A stretch of 64,000 nucleotides of DNA from Niastella koreensis GR20-10 (GTDB lineage: Bacteria > Bacteroidota > Bacteroidia > Chitinophagales > Chitinophagaceae), in NCBI RefSeq assembly GCF_000246855.1, contig NC_016609.1, positions 5,716,744 through 5,780,743 on the forward strand, given 5' to 3'. The notes under the pieces are model-generated. The model made no database searches. It saw only the letters and a program-made list of their open reading frames with translations, and was not told the origin of the DNA. Shown in pieces: positions 42,008 through 51,060 of this stretch; the stretch's first letter is position 1, and the number at the start of each line of letters is the position of its first letter. A program made the position numbers and the translations under genes.

Positions 42008-43114
42008 ATGGAAAACGTACAAAAAGATTCCCTGTTGCTATTCCCATGCCCGGGATGCAACGCACAACTATATTTCAACCCTGAACACCAAAAGCTGGAA
42101 TGCAAGTATTGCGGCACCCAGGTAGCCATCGATCAGGCGAGCAACCAGATCAGGGAAAAAAGTCTGAAACAACAGTTATCTGTTACCGGCGATCCTGATG
42201 CCGCCATTGAACAACTGGTTCATAAATGCGAACGCTGCGGTTCCGAATCGGTATTCATTTCAGAAACGCCTACGTTTACCTGTAGCTTTTGCAACTTCGA
42301 GGTGGTAAACCCGGTAGCTTATAAAACGCGGATTATTCAGCCGTCGGGTATCATTCCTTTCAAGGTTGATAAAGAGCAATCCGTCACCATTTTTAAAAAA
42401 TGGCTGGGGAAAGGCTGGTGGGCGCCCGGCGATCTGAAAGAATTTGCACGCCAGGACGCCTTGCATGGCACTTACCTGCCCTTCTGGACCTACGATGCGC
42501 AAACCTTTAGCGAGTGGACGGGTGAAGGCGGCCGGCACTATTATGTAACGGTAGAAGAAAGAGATTCCAACGGCAACACCACTACCCGGCAGGAGCAAAG
42601 AACAGAATGGATTTACCGTTCGGGCACCTATAATACTACGTTTGATGATCTCCTTATTGGCGGGGCCGATGAGCTAACGCAAAAAGAATACGAAAGCATC
42701 TTTCCTTTTCAACTGGAAGAACTGGTAAATTTCGACGCCCGTTATTTATCCGGCTTCTCGGCTGATGTGTATGACATTTCAGTAGCCGACGGTTATGCAA
42801 AGGCCGAAAAAATTATGGAACAGGAAATTTATGATGCCTGTGTGGATGAATGCCGGATAGATACCTACCGGAATGTACAGGTAAGTACTTCTTACGAAAA
42901 TCAAACCTATAAACATATTCTGTTGCCATTGTGGGTTTGCTCGTATAAGTACAAAAGCAAACAATATCATTTCCTGGTAAATGGGCAAACAGGCAAGATC
43001 TACGGGTCAAAACCGGTATCTACAGCCAAGGTAGTGCTCACTGTTATTGTGGTGCTGATAATTATAATAGTTATTTACTTTTTGTCGCAACAGCAAACAC
43101 CACAACAACCTTAA
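42008..43114 (+). CDS. Zinc-ribbon membrane protein, partner of the SPFH protein
   Basis: 368 residues from the ATG at 42008. Two zinc ribbons lie at the N terminus: CPGCNAQLYFNP with CKYCGTQ, and CERCGSESVF with CSFCNFEV. The middle is a globular domain with PSGIIPFKVDKEQSVTIF, GTYLPFWTYDAQT and a WVCSYKYKSKQYHFLVNGQT strand pair. One C-terminal membrane helix (KVVLTVIVVLIIIIVIYFLS) ends the protein. The layout matches TFIIB-type zinc-ribbon proteins paired with YdjI-like SPFH proteins. It probably anchors or senses at the membrane in a stress-response complex. Molecular role unknown. Confidence 0.82.
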   Translation: MENVQKDSLLLFPCPGCNAQLYFNPEHQKLECKYCGTQVAIDQASNQIREKSLKQQLSVTGDPDAAIEQLVHKCERCGSESVFISETPTFTCSFCNFEVVNPVAYKTRIIQPSGIIPFKVDKEQSVTIFKKWLGKGWWAPGDLKEFARQDALHGTYLPFWTYDAQTFSEWTGEGGRHYYVTVEERDSNGNTTTRQEQRTEWIYRSGTYNTTFDDLLIGGADELTQKEYESIFPFQLEELVNFDARYLSGFSADVYDISVADGYAKAEKIMEQEIYDACVDECRIDTYRNVQVSTSYENQTYKHILLPLWVCSYKYKSKQYHFLVNGQTGKIYGSKPVSTAKVVLTVIVVLIIIIVIYFLSQQQTPQQP

Positions 43115-43260
43115 GGTGTCGGTTCAATGATCTGTTGTTCAATTTTTTCTTTAGCGGCGGGCCATTCGTCGTCTAAAATACTATAATAGGCCGCCTTCCG
43201 GATAGTAACATCGCCCTGAATGCGGTCTTTTCGCAAAAAAACATTACATGGAAAGTGTCG
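43111..43260 (-). pseudogene. C-terminal remnant of a GNAT acetyltransferase
   Basis: The minus strand from about 43260 to a TAA at 43111-43113 reads VFLRKDRIQGDVTIRKAAYY, then SILDDEWPAAKEKIEQQ. This is the characteristic end of RimJ/RimL-type N-acetyltransferases (R-x-x-G-x-V-T-I-R-x-x-x-Y-S-I-L-D-x-E-W). No start and none of the acetyl-CoA-binding region is present. The sequence upstream turns into A/T-rich DNA and then the 21-bp repeat array. The stop overlaps the end of the zinc-ribbon gene on the other strand by 3 bp. Confidence 0.72.
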
Positions 43261-43334
43261 AAGTCTGGTTAGAAGTTTTAAACTTTTGCACTAAAGTTGG
43301 CAACTTATAAGACAATGTTGTTCAAAATTTTGTT

Positions 43335-43510
43335 TTTCTCATGAGAAATTATGTTTCGCACATGGGAAATTGGGTTTCGCACATGGGAAATGAAGCTTCG
43401 CACTTGGGAAATCCGGCATTGTTGGTCTAAATACTGAATTTCTCATGGGAAATTTGGCTTCGCACATGCGAAATGCAGCTTCGCACCTGGGAAATGCGGT
43501 ATTGTTAGTC
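43335..43510. repeat. 21-bp phased array of TTTCnCnCATGnGAAA dyads
   Basis: Seven units begin at 43341, 43362, 43383, 43404, 43445, 43466 and 43487. Each has the core (A/T/C)TGGGAAAT and most end TTCGCAC, so GAAAT recurs at exactly 21 bp within two blocks, 41 bp apart at the junction. The first dyad is perfect (TTTCTCATGAGAAA, 43335-43348). Both blocks end with the same alternative half unit (GGNATTGTTNGTC). Three bases (positions 10-12 of the unit) vary freely. Read as protein on the plus strand, it gives heptapeptides of the form M-G-N-x-V/A-S-H. Confidence 0.88.
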
Positions 43511-43521
43511 CAACATGCAGA

Positions 43522-43965
43522 TCACTTCTTTTGCAATGCTGTATCCACAGAAAGCTTCCCACTACCGTTATAAAGCGTGGCCAAACAAAGCCCGATAATC
43601 AGTAAATGATATTCAAATCCCTCCCCTTTCTGATTGCCAAACCAGTTCATAAAAAAGCCGTTATCTATATGCGAGGTAACTATTATACCAATCATCAGGA
43701 TGATGGTTAAAACGGCCCATGCCCTGCTGGCAAAACCTGCAATCAATGAGAGCGATCCTATAAATTCAATAATAATAACCAGAAAGGCTATCAGCCAGGA
43801 TAAGTGTACCGTACCTGTTAGAAAATCCATTTCGCCCGAAAAACCTGGTCCGCCAAACAACCCCAGCATTTTTTGCGCGCCGTGCGGAAACAATACCAAT
43901 CCTGTTGTAAGCCGGATAATAACCCCTGTCCAGTCGTTGTTTGTCCTGAAAATTAATTGCATCAT
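43522..43965 (-). CDS. DoxX-family membrane protein
   Basis: 147 residues from the ATG at 43963-43965. Four membrane helices carry the family pattern VIIRLTTGLVLFPHGAQKML, FSGEMDFLTGT, LAFLVIIIEFIGSLSLIAGF and YHLLIIGLCLATLYNGSGKL. DoxX-like proteins sit in the inner membrane, and some take part in redox control with thiol partners. Divergence of homologues prevents a specific role. It is preceded by a Crp-like regulator gene in the same orientation (44034-44615, gap 68 bp), which may control it. Confidence 0.88.
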   Translation of the reverse strand: MMQLIFRTNNDWTGVIIRLTTGLVLFPHGAQKMLGLFGGPGFSGEMDFLTGTVHLSWLIAFLVIIIEFIGSLSLIAGFASRAWAVLTIILMIGIIVTSHIDNGFFMNWFGNQKGEGFEYHLLIIGLCLATLYNGSGKLSVDTALQKK

Positions 43966-44033
43966 ATTTATTCTTATTTGATGCAACAAAGCAATGAAAC
44001 CGGCGCGGGTAAAAAATTAAACTACTTTAATGA

Positions 44034-44615
44034 TTATCTGGAGGCAAACTTTTTGCGAAGCATACTTAAAAAAACGGGGGTAATACCTAAATAGGCGGCT
44101 ATCTGTTTCTGCGGTACCCGCAGTTCTATTTGCGGATATTTCTGGATGAATTCAAGATAACGCTGTTCTGCGGTGAGTGCCAGGTTCTGGTTAATGCGGT
44201 TTTGCTGGGCTATAAAAGCATTTTGAAACAGGATGCGGAAAAACCGCTCGAATTTGGGAACTGTCTCATACAATTCATCCAGATGAGGTTTGCTGATCTG
44301 CAATACTTCCGTTTCTTCCAGGGCATCGATAAAATAACTGGCTGGCGCTTGGGTAAGAAAACTGTACAGGTCACCCACCCACCAGTCTTCCACACCAAAC
44401 ATAACAATATGCTCAACGCCATTTTCATCAATTGAATAAGTTCGCACACAACCCCTGATTATAAAACTCTCCATTTTACATATGTCACCCTGACGAAGCA
44501 GGAAGGCTTTGCGCGGTATTGTTTTTTGTTGAAGGAGGGAAATAAATAACTCAGCTTCATTTTTATCGAGCTGTATATACCGGGAAACATGTTGAAGAAT
44601 TAAATTGGTGTTCAT
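44034..44615 (-). CDS. Crp/Fnr-family transcriptional regulator
   Basis: 193 residues. The cyclic-nucleotide-binding-type beta-roll spans residues 25-120 (ISLLQQKTIPRKAFLLRQGD, FIIRGCVRTYSID, VMFGVEDWWVGDLYSFLTQ). A dimer helix (ERFFRILFQNAFIAQQNRIN) leads to a short helix-turn-helix (RVPQKQIAAYLGITPVFLSM). This is the Bacteroidota subgroup that regulates small oxidative or electrophile-response genes. The phosphate-binding RxS pair of true cAMP receptors is not visible, so the ligand is unknown. A probable target is the adjacent DoxX gene. Confidence 0.9.
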   Translation of the reverse strand: MNTNLILQHVSRYIQLDKNEAELFISLLQQKTIPRKAFLLRQGDICKMESFIIRGCVRTYSIDENGVEHIVMFGVEDWWVGDLYSFLTQAPASYFIDALEETEVLQISKPHLDELYETVPKFERFFRILFQNAFIAQQNRINQNLALTAEQRYLEFIQKYPQIELRVPQKQIAAYLGITPVFLSMLRKKFASR

Positions 44616-44649
44616 GGGCGTGGATCGAATATAAATAAAAAACGGATGC

Positions 44650-44694
44650 CCCCCACCAACCTCCTCCGCCGGCTGGCGGGGAGGTTGGTGGGGG
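44650..44694 (-). terminator. G/C-rich two-tier inverted repeat, terminator or palindromic repeat element
   Basis: A perfect 15-bp outer stem (CCCCCACCAACCTCC at 44650-44664, complement at 44680-44694) encloses an inner CCGCC/GGCGG hairpin. It lies between the DUF4242 gene's stop (44726) and the Crp-like gene's start. There is no clear T run on the minus strand, so it may be a dispersed palindromic element rather than a simple terminator. Confidence 0.75.
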
Positions 44695-44725
44695 CCCTCC
44701 CGTATTCATGGCTATGATGGTGCCG

Positions 44726-45106
44726 TTAATTGGCAGTGGCCGGACTGATAATATCAGTCACTTCACTGATTGAGTTGGCAGGAAAACCGCCTTTCTTCGC
44801 ATGTTCTTTAATGATCTCAACATTTTCAGCTCTGTATATACAATACATTTTATTACCGGTTACATAACTATGGATCCACTCAATTTTTGGTCCCAGTTCT
44901 TTCAACACGTTGCAGGAAGTTTGCGAAGCACTTCTTAATTGCTCTGGCGTAAATTGACCCAAACCCGGGATGTCACGCTCAATTACATACATTTTCATGT
45001 TCGATTGATTTTTAGTTTTTGATTTGTCGGAAAGAGAAGCAGTCTGCGCCATACCGGCAACACCCATCATCAACAGCAGGGCAAACAGTAATGAGATCTT
45101 TTTCAT
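44726..45106 (-). CDS. Secreted DUF4242 protein
   Basis: 126 residues from the ATG at 45104-45106. A signal peptide (ending GMAQ) and a short polar linker precede one DUF4242 ferredoxin-like domain: KMYVIERDIPGLGQFTPEQL, LGPKIEWIHSYVTGNKMYCI, YRAENVEIIKEHAKKGGFP. Relatives have been described as nickel-binding, but the ligands are not evident here. The gene downstream of its promoter side (45261-46361) encodes a regulator with the same domain at its N terminus, so the two are functionally linked. A -7 element lies 30 bp upstream. Confidence 0.86.
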   Translation of the reverse strand: MKKISLLFALLLMMGVAGMAQTASLSDKSKTKNQSNMKMYVIERDIPGLGQFTPEQLRSASQTSCNVLKELGPKIEWIHSYVTGNKMYCIYRAENVEIIKEHAKKGGFPANSISEVTDIISPATAN

Positions 45107-45135
45107 GGTTGTTTGATTTTTGTTTTTCGTATAAC

Positions 45136-45143
45136 CAAAGCTA
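45136..45143 (-). promoter_or_regulatory. -7 element TAGCTTTG of the DUF4242 gene
   Basis: An exact TAnnTTTG on the minus strand, 30 bp before the ATG. TTG triplets upstream are at non-standard distances. Confidence 0.4.
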
Positions 45144-45260
45144 CGTTCAACAACCACGAATGTTGTATAACAAATCGTTCAATGAATATCAATCCTCAAT
45201 CAAAATAAAAAAGGTGTAAGGCGGGCTGTAACAATTCATTCAAAACATAGAACAAATCAA

Positions 45261-46361
45261 TCAACGCAGCAACTCAAGATAATCCATAGGCAGTAGCCCA
45301 TAGTTCTTTTTAAAACATTTGGTGAAGTAAGAAGGGCTGGTAAACCCGGCATCGAAAGTTATTTGCGAAATACTGTATCGTTGTTGTGTCAACAATTCCT
45401 TCGCTTTCTCCAACCGGTATTCTTTTAAAAATATATTGGGCGACATGCCCGTCAACTCCACTGTTTTCCGGTATAGTTGCGACTGGCTCATGGCCATTGC
45501 CTGGCAAAATTCGCTGATGGTAAAGCCGGGGTTCTGCCAGTGCTGTTCCAGTTTGTTGAATAATAATTCAAGCAACACTTCATCGGGCGGCGCCAGGCAG
45601 ATGATATTATTGACCGGTTTTTGAAAATGATCTTTAGCAGCCAGCTCTTTAACGGCTGAAGAAATGGCGATACGGGTTGCGCAGGAAATAAAGCACAAAT
45701 ACCGGGCAAATTGTATGGTTTCGCCAAACAGGTTATTGGCGGTTGAAACGGGTTCCCCGGCATTGATCCCCATCTTCAGCCCTGCTGTTTGCATGGTGGG
45801 TTCAGCAACCGCTTCCAGTATTGACAATGCGCAGGAAACTGCTTTGGAGGCCGCAGTAAAGGAAGCAATAAAACCGGAGCCAGGGTTTTCCACTTCCCGC
45901 CCCTCGAATGCGGCCAGGTTTTGCCTGATCACATTTGTACAGCTGTTCAGTAATCCGGTTGCTTTTTCAATACCCAGCTGGTGCCGTAATAAGGCAGGGT
46001 CGCTGGTAGTAATGTAAAGAATGATGCGGTAAGAAGGATCATTGAATACTTTCAGCCCGTCCTGTGTGGTAGGCGCATTTACCGGATCATGTAACCTCCC
46101 CAAAAAAGATTCAACCAGATCGGGGTTTACTTCAATAACCTTATGTGGCACCAACCCGTGGGAATGTTGGTGCAGGGCCGCCACAGATTCTTTATCCGGC
46201 GCCTCAATAAGGCAAAACACATTATTCCGCTCTTCATCTATCCAATAGGTCATGCATTTGCATTGATGTTGCTCCTGCAAAAGAATATCCTTCTGGTGTG
46301 CCTCGGCAACATCCTTTGCCTTAATGCCCGGAATAATATGAATATCCATGTAAAGCGCCAT
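45261..46361 (-). CDS. DUF4242 - cyclase-like - AraC fusion regulator
   Basis: 366 residues in three parts. Residues 1-85 are a DUF4242 domain (LYMDIHIIPGIKAKDVAEAH, MTYWIDEERNNVFCLIEAPD). Residues 110-248 resemble a class III adenylate cyclase fold (GFIASFTAASKAVSCALSIL, LKMGINAGEPV) but lack the metal-binding aspartates, so they are probably a ligand-binding relic. Residues 280-366 are an AraC-type double helix-turn-helix (FCQAMAMSQSQLYRKTVELT, ISQITFDAGFTSPSYFTKCF). It is upstream of, and parallel to, the secreted DUF4242 gene and is likely to regulate it in response to what the shared domain binds. The ATG at 46361 gives the usual L-Y-M-D-I-H start. Confidence 0.85.
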   Translation of the reverse strand: MALYMDIHIIPGIKAKDVAEAHQKDILLQEQHQCKCMTYWIDEERNNVFCLIEAPDKESVAALHQHSHGLVPHKVIEVNPDLVESFLGRLHDPVNAPTTQDGLKVFNDPSYRIILYITTSDPALLRHQLGIEKATGLLNSCTNVIRQNLAAFEGREVENPGSGFIASFTAASKAVSCALSILEAVAEPTMQTAGLKMGINAGEPVSTANNLFGETIQFARYLCFISCATRIAISSAVKELAAKDHFQKPVNNIICLAPPDEVLLELLFNKLEQHWQNPGFTISEFCQAMAMSQSQLYRKTVELTGMSPNIFLKEYRLEKAKELLTQQRYSISQITFDAGFTSPSYFTKCFKKNYGLLPMDYLELLR

Positions 46362-46613
46362 GAGGCTGCATTTAGCATTCCTTAAAACCTGTTACGGTCT
46401 AAATTAGAATTAAGATTCCTTATGCCAGCAAATATTTTACCCGAATATGCCCAATACTACTAAAGTTGTATATGGATTGCTAAACATAAATTGTGGATAT
46501 CAGGCGCAACAAGTATGAAATAAAAGGAACATAAATGCGTTGGTGATATGCAAATGTATAACAGATAAATATTATACATTTTTGCAATAAACACCTTAAA
46601 CGCCCAATACTCT

Positions 46614-49600
46614 ATGATCCGCAGACTGCTGCTGTCTTTAGGCGCATGCCTACCGATCTTGCATGCTATGGCACAAGACGGCCTTTGGACCCCTGTAACT
46701 AAAAGTACCATACAACCATACCTTAATGGCCGCTCAACAGCCGCTCCGCTGCCCGATAATTACGAGCTGGTGAAGTTGAACCGCAACCAGTTACAACTGT
46801 TGCAACAACGGGCGCCATTGGTAAAGCTGGGCGAACGTTCGTCAGTATCGCCGGTGCGCCTTACCCTTCCTTTGCCTGTTAAAGGGCAATCTTTACCCAG
46901 TTCCTTTACCGAGTCACCTATTTTATCCAATGAACTGGCCACGCAAATGACCGGTTTCAAGACTTACGAATTGAAAGACCCGGCTACCAATGCATTACAA
47001 GGCAGGTTGTCCATTACCTCGCAAGGTATTACCGGTTTGATCTTTACAGAAAAAGGCAGTGCTTACATTTATCCTGTAAGCCCCGATTACCCCGATGTGC
47101 ATATGGTGTATTATGTAAAGGACGTCCCGGTTAACCAGCCTATACTGTGTGGAGTAAAAGACCTGGTAGCAGGTACAAACAACGCCGGCGCCCGCATTGC
47201 TTCTGTTCTTGCCAGTGATTGCCAGTTGCGCAATTACCGGCTGGCAGTTGCTGCAACAGGTGAATACACCCAATGGGCCGGTTCGCAGGCCCTGGCTTTA
47301 ACCTATATCGGAATACTTATAAACGATGTAACAGCCATCTACGAACGCGATGCGGGTATTACATTTACCCTGGTCAGCAATAACAGCATTATTTTTACCG
47401 ACCCCACTACCGATCCTTATACAACCTCTGGTTTTCCCGATGGTACTACCTTAGATAACAACACCGCTACGCTTGATGCGGCTTTGGGAAGCGGCAATTA
47501 TGATCAGGGGATCGTATTAAGCAAAGACTGGAATGGTGGTCTGGCTTACTTAAGTGCCGTTTGTAACAATACATTAAAAGGAGGAGGAGCGGCCGGACTT
47601 ACATTCGGCACGGGCGCCAATCCTACTGCAGGACCGCAGGGCTCCGTTTTTACCGGTACAGTGGCCCATGAAATGGCACACCAGTTCAGCGCACAACACA
47701 CGATGGCTTCCAAAAGTTCCTCGTGTAACGGCAATACGAATGTACCTACAGCATATGAGCCTGGTGGTGGTTCTACCATTATGGCATATGCAGGCTCCTG
47801 TGGCGGTGATGCTTATCAAACTTATTCCGACCTGTATTTTCATGGTTTCAGCATTTTACAGATCGCTAATTACTCGGTAAACTCGGCTACCTGCAGAACG
47901 CCCTCGGCCATGGGGAATACAGCACCAACAGTATCGGTTACCAGTGGCAGCTATACAATTCCTGTTTCCACGCCGTTTATGCTTACAGCAACTGGTGCGG
48001 ATGTAAACACACCAACATTATACTATTGCTGGGAGCAGTTGGACGCGCCATCAGCTGCCACTACTGGTTCCCCGTTAGCCACTGCTGCCAACGGCCCGCT
48101 TTTCCGTTCATACCCGCCCACAACGGCCAATACCAGGGTGTTTCCACGAATGGCAGACCTGGTGAGCGGCGCCGCCACACCTTATGAAGTACTGCCAAGT
48201 ATAGCCCGTGCCATGAACTTTATGGTAATGGTACGTGATGAAGCAAGTGGTGGCGGTTGCACCGCACAAACTTCTGTAACTGTAAACACCGACGCTTCCG
48301 GCAGTGCTTTTACCGTTACTTCACAAAACACCGCTACCACGTGGACGGCCAATGGCTCTAATACGGCAACCGTTACCTGGAATGTAGGCAGCTCCAATGC
48401 TGCACCGGTAAACTGTTCAAATGTTGATATTATCCTTTCTACTGATGGAGGCGTTACATATACCGATACCCTGGTAAAAAATACCGCAAACGATGGTACG
48501 GAAACATTTACCATTCCCAGTAACCCTACTGCAAACGGCCGGGTAATGGTAAAGGCCCGTGGTAATATATTTTTCAATATCAACACAGCCATTATAACGA
48601 TTGCCAGCAGTTGCGCGGCCAATGGTTTAACTTTTAGCCCCGGAACATCAGTTATGAACGCAGCAGGCAATTCAGCCCTCAATCTGAACTTAACGCCTGA
48701 TTATGGCTCAGCTGTTACTATCAGCGGTTCTCTCGCTACTACCGATCCCTCTACAGGTTTGCCGCTTGGAAATATCACAACCCCCACTTCGTGCAACTAC
48801 TTTGGGGGCAATCTTTACCGATACGATACTTACAAATTCACACCCAGTGTGAGCGGCTCATATACATTTGCAGCAGCAGGTGGTACCAGTGCCGGCTGTA
48901 TATTTAACCTGTATACCGGAGATTTTACACCTGGCAGTGCATGTGCCAGTTTCATTGGATCCAGTGGCAGATCAGATGGCTCCATAGGATATACAATCAC
49001 CGCTACCTTAACGGCAGGTTCATTTTATACAATGGCGGTTGGTACTTTCTCAGGTAGTTTTCCAAGTCCCCTGCCATCAGCTTATACGATCAATGTTACC
49101 CCTCCGGCAGGTGGTGGCCTTTATACCAATACTCCCATCCCAGCCGGCACCAGTTATACATATGTGATCGTTGACAATGCTACCGGGCTGATAAAGGCTT
49201 TTGACGCCGGCTCTGACCTGAGCAATGGAACCCAATATACAAGCGGCAAGTCATATACCGTATACGGTCTTTCTTATTCCAGTGCTATTTCTGCCGCTAC
49301 GCTTAACTCCTATGTAGGCACTTCCTTTGCATCATTTGACAACACCTTATTGTATAGCCCTGGCACGCTGTGCGGCAATGTAAGCGCCAACAACGTGCTG
49401 GTAACCGTTACCGGAGTTTTGTCACAGGCCGGGCAAATGCTGCCCCTTACTGCTACCAAAGCCGGCAATACAGTTAACCTGAAATGGGCCACCACATCAT
49501 CGGAGAAAACCAGTTACTTTGAGATCTGGCGCTCAGCAGATGGCATTAATTTCAATGAACTGGCAGGTACCGTATCTGCACAAAACAGCACCAGTTCACA

Positions 49601-49985
49601 CATCGATTATGAACTGAACGACAACACCCCACTGGCTGCCTGGAATTATTACCGGGTAAAACAGTTCGATGTAGATGGTAATGAAACATTGGGCAACATT
49701 GCCCGGGTTAATATGCAGGAAAAAGCAACACCGTCCATCCTTACGGTGTACCCCAATCCTGTAAAATCATCACCACTAACCCTGGCATACAATTCAACCA
49801 GTGTAGAAACAGTAAACGTTCGGGTGCTCAATAGCAAAGGCAGTCTTGTTTACCAGTCTGTTTTTGCAGCGCAAACCGGCCCCAACCAGTACAAACTGCC
49901 TGCCGGCACCCTGGCCAAAGGCGTTTATATAGTACAGTTGGTGAGTAACTCCGGAAGCTTTATTACCCGTTTTGTGAAAGAATAA
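46614..49985 (+). CDS. Large secreted reprolysin-like zinc metalloprotease with T9SS tail
   Basis: 1123 residues. A signal peptide (ending HAMAQ) precedes a propeptide to about residue 200. The catalytic domain (200-440) has HEMAHQFSAQH at 352-362 followed by GGGSTIMAYAGSC, which provides the Met-turn of metzincins. A Kre9/Ig-like domain (SAFTVTSQNTATTWTANGSN to ITIASSC) and further beta-sandwich modules follow. Last is a T9SS sorting domain (LTVYPNPVKSSPLTL to SGSFITRFVKE). It digests extracellular protein. The catalytic design differs from the crystallin protease at 37853-40654, so the two are not recent duplicates. Monocistronic with a terminator. Confidence 0.92.
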   Translation: MIRRLLLSLGACLPILHAMAQDGLWTPVTKSTIQPYLNGRSTAAPLPDNYELVKLNRNQLQLLQQRAPLVKLGERSSVSPVRLTLPLPVKGQSLPSSFTESPILSNELATQMTGFKTYELKDPATNALQGRLSITSQGITGLIFTEKGSAYIYPVSPDYPDVHMVYYVKDVPVNQPILCGVKDLVAGTNNAGARIASVLASDCQLRNYRLAVAATGEYTQWAGSQALALTYIGILINDVTAIYERDAGITFTLVSNNSIIFTDPTTDPYTTSGFPDGTTLDNNTATLDAALGSGNYDQGIVLSKDWNGGLAYLSAVCNNTLKGGGAAGLTFGTGANPTAGPQGSVFTGTVAHEMAHQFSAQHTMASKSSSCNGNTNVPTAYEPGGGSTIMAYAGSCGGDAYQTYSDLYFHGFSILQIANYSVNSATCRTPSAMGNTAPTVSVTSGSYTIPVSTPFMLTATGADVNTPTLYYCWEQLDAPSAATTGSPLATAANGPLFRSYPPTTANTRVFPRMADLVSGAATPYEVLPSIARAMNFMVMVRDEASGGGCTAQTSVTVNTDASGSAFTVTSQNTATTWTANGSNTATVTWNVGSSNAAPVNCSNVDIILSTDGGVTYTDTLVKNTANDGTETFTIPSNPTANGRVMVKARGNIFFNINTAIITIASSCAANGLTFSPGTSVMNAAGNSALNLNLTPDYGSAVTISGSLATTDPSTGLPLGNITTPTSCNYFGGNLYRYDTYKFTPSVSGSYTFAAAGGTSAGCIFNLYTGDFTPGSACASFIGSSGRSDGSIGYTITATLTAGSFYTMAVGTFSGSFPSPLPSAYTINVTPPAGGGLYTNTPIPAGTSYTYVIVDNATGLIKAFDAGSDLSNGTQYTSGKSYTVYGLSYSSAISAATLNSYVGTSFASFDNTLLYSPGTLCGNVSANNVLVTVTGVLSQAGQMLPLTATKAGNTVNLKWATTSSEKTSYFEIWRSADGINFNELAGTVSAQNSTSSHIDYELNDNTPLAAWNYYRVKQFDVDGNETLGNIARVNMQEKATPSILTVYPNPVKSSPLTLAYNSTSVETVNVRVLNSKGSLVYQSVFAAQTGPNQYKLPAGTLAKGVYIVQLVSNSGSFITRFVKE

Positions 49986-50009
49986 TAACAACGCTATACA
50001 ATATATAAT

Positions 50010-50046
50010 AGCCCTTCCCGATTCGTCGGGAGGGGCTTTCTTTTTT
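50010..50046 (+). terminator. Terminator of the large metalloprotease gene
   Basis: AGCCC..TTCCCGA pairs with TCGGGA..GGGGCT around 50010-50036, followed by TTTCTTTTTT, 25 bp past the stop. Confidence 0.85.
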
Positions 50047-50087
50047 AAATTATTTATTGTTACTTTATAGTTAACAAACCCCATACG

Positions 50088-51059
50088 TTGAACATACCTT
50101 TATTTGAACGATTACACCAGGAGGACCTGATAGCTGATCCATCTCTTCAGAAAATAAAACAAAGAGCCGGTTCCAGGCTTTTTTCTGTGCATTGGGAATT
50201 GAAAACGATCCTGTATCTGGGTATTCTTCTGCTTACCGGCGGCTTAGGCATCCTGATCTATAAAAACATCGACACCATCGGCCACCAGGTTATACTGGCA
50301 GTAATAGGACTGATATGCGTGGGCAGCTTCGTTTATTGTGAACGTAAAAAGCTTCCTTTTGCAAGAACCAAAGTTCCTGCGCCCAATTCCTTTTTTGATT
50401 ATATTCTTTTACTGGGCTGTTTAACCCTGATTATATTTATCACTTATCTGCAGGTACAGTACACCACTTTTGGCACCGCCTACGGTTTGGCTACTTTCAT
50501 CCCGATGGTGATCCTGTTCTTTTGCGCTTATTACTTCGATCACCTGGGCGTTTTAAGCATGGCCATCACCAATCTGGCTGCCTGGATGGGCATTGCCATC
50601 ACTCCTCTTAATATTTTAAAGGCAAATGACTTTGCCAATGCGCAGATCATTTTTGCCGGGTTATTGTTAGGGGTGGCGCTTACTGCAATAGCGTGGGCCA
50701 GTGAACGGCGAAATATAAAAGCGCATTTTGGATTTACGTATAGCAACTTTGGCATAAACATCCTGTTCATCTCCTGCCTCGCAGGCATGTTCCACTTCGA
50801 TAACTCTTATGCGCTTTGGTTGCTGCCATTGGCGGTGGCCGTATATTATTTCTATAAGAAAGCAATTGCCACCAATCTCTTTTATTTTATCTTGCTCATA
50901 ACCCTTTACGGATACATTGGCTTCAGTTATGTGCTCGTTCGGGCTCTGATGAATCTGGACGATATAGCAGGCGGTATATTGATCGTATTAATGTATTTTA
51001 TTGGCTCGGCCGCCTGGATAATTGTATTCCTTTCCCGGATGAACAAAAAAATGAAGTAA
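50088..51059 (+). CDS. DUF2157 membrane protein
   Basis: 323 residues from a TTG at 50088. No ATG is available, and the family start is M-x-x-P-L-F-x-R-L. The N-terminal cytoplasmic helix (FERLHQEDLIADPSLQKIKQ) and WELKTILYLGILLLTGGLGI match DUF2157, followed by about nine membrane helices. It ends 1 bp before the next membrane-protein gene, so the two are translationally coupled and probably form a complex in the inner membrane. Function unknown. Confidence 0.82.
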   Translation: MNIPLFERLHQEDLIADPSLQKIKQRAGSRLFSVHWELKTILYLGILLLTGGLGILIYKNIDTIGHQVILAVIGLICVGSFVYCERKKLPFARTKVPAPNSFFDYILLLGCLTLIIFITYLQVQYTTFGTAYGLATFIPMVILFFCAYYFDHLGVLSMAITNLAAWMGIAITPLNILKANDFANAQIIFAGLLLGVALTAIAWASERRNIKAHFGFTYSNFGINILFISCLAGMFHFDNSYALWLLPLAVAVYYFYKKAIATNLFYFILLITLYGYIGFSYVLVRALMNLDDIAGGILIVLMYFIGSAAWIIVFLSRMNKKMK

Positions 51060-51060
51060 C

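Noticed and set aside
43335-43510. Possible CRISPR array
   Set aside because: The period is 21 bp with no 25-40 bp repeats or unique spacers of 30 bp or more, and no cas genes are present.
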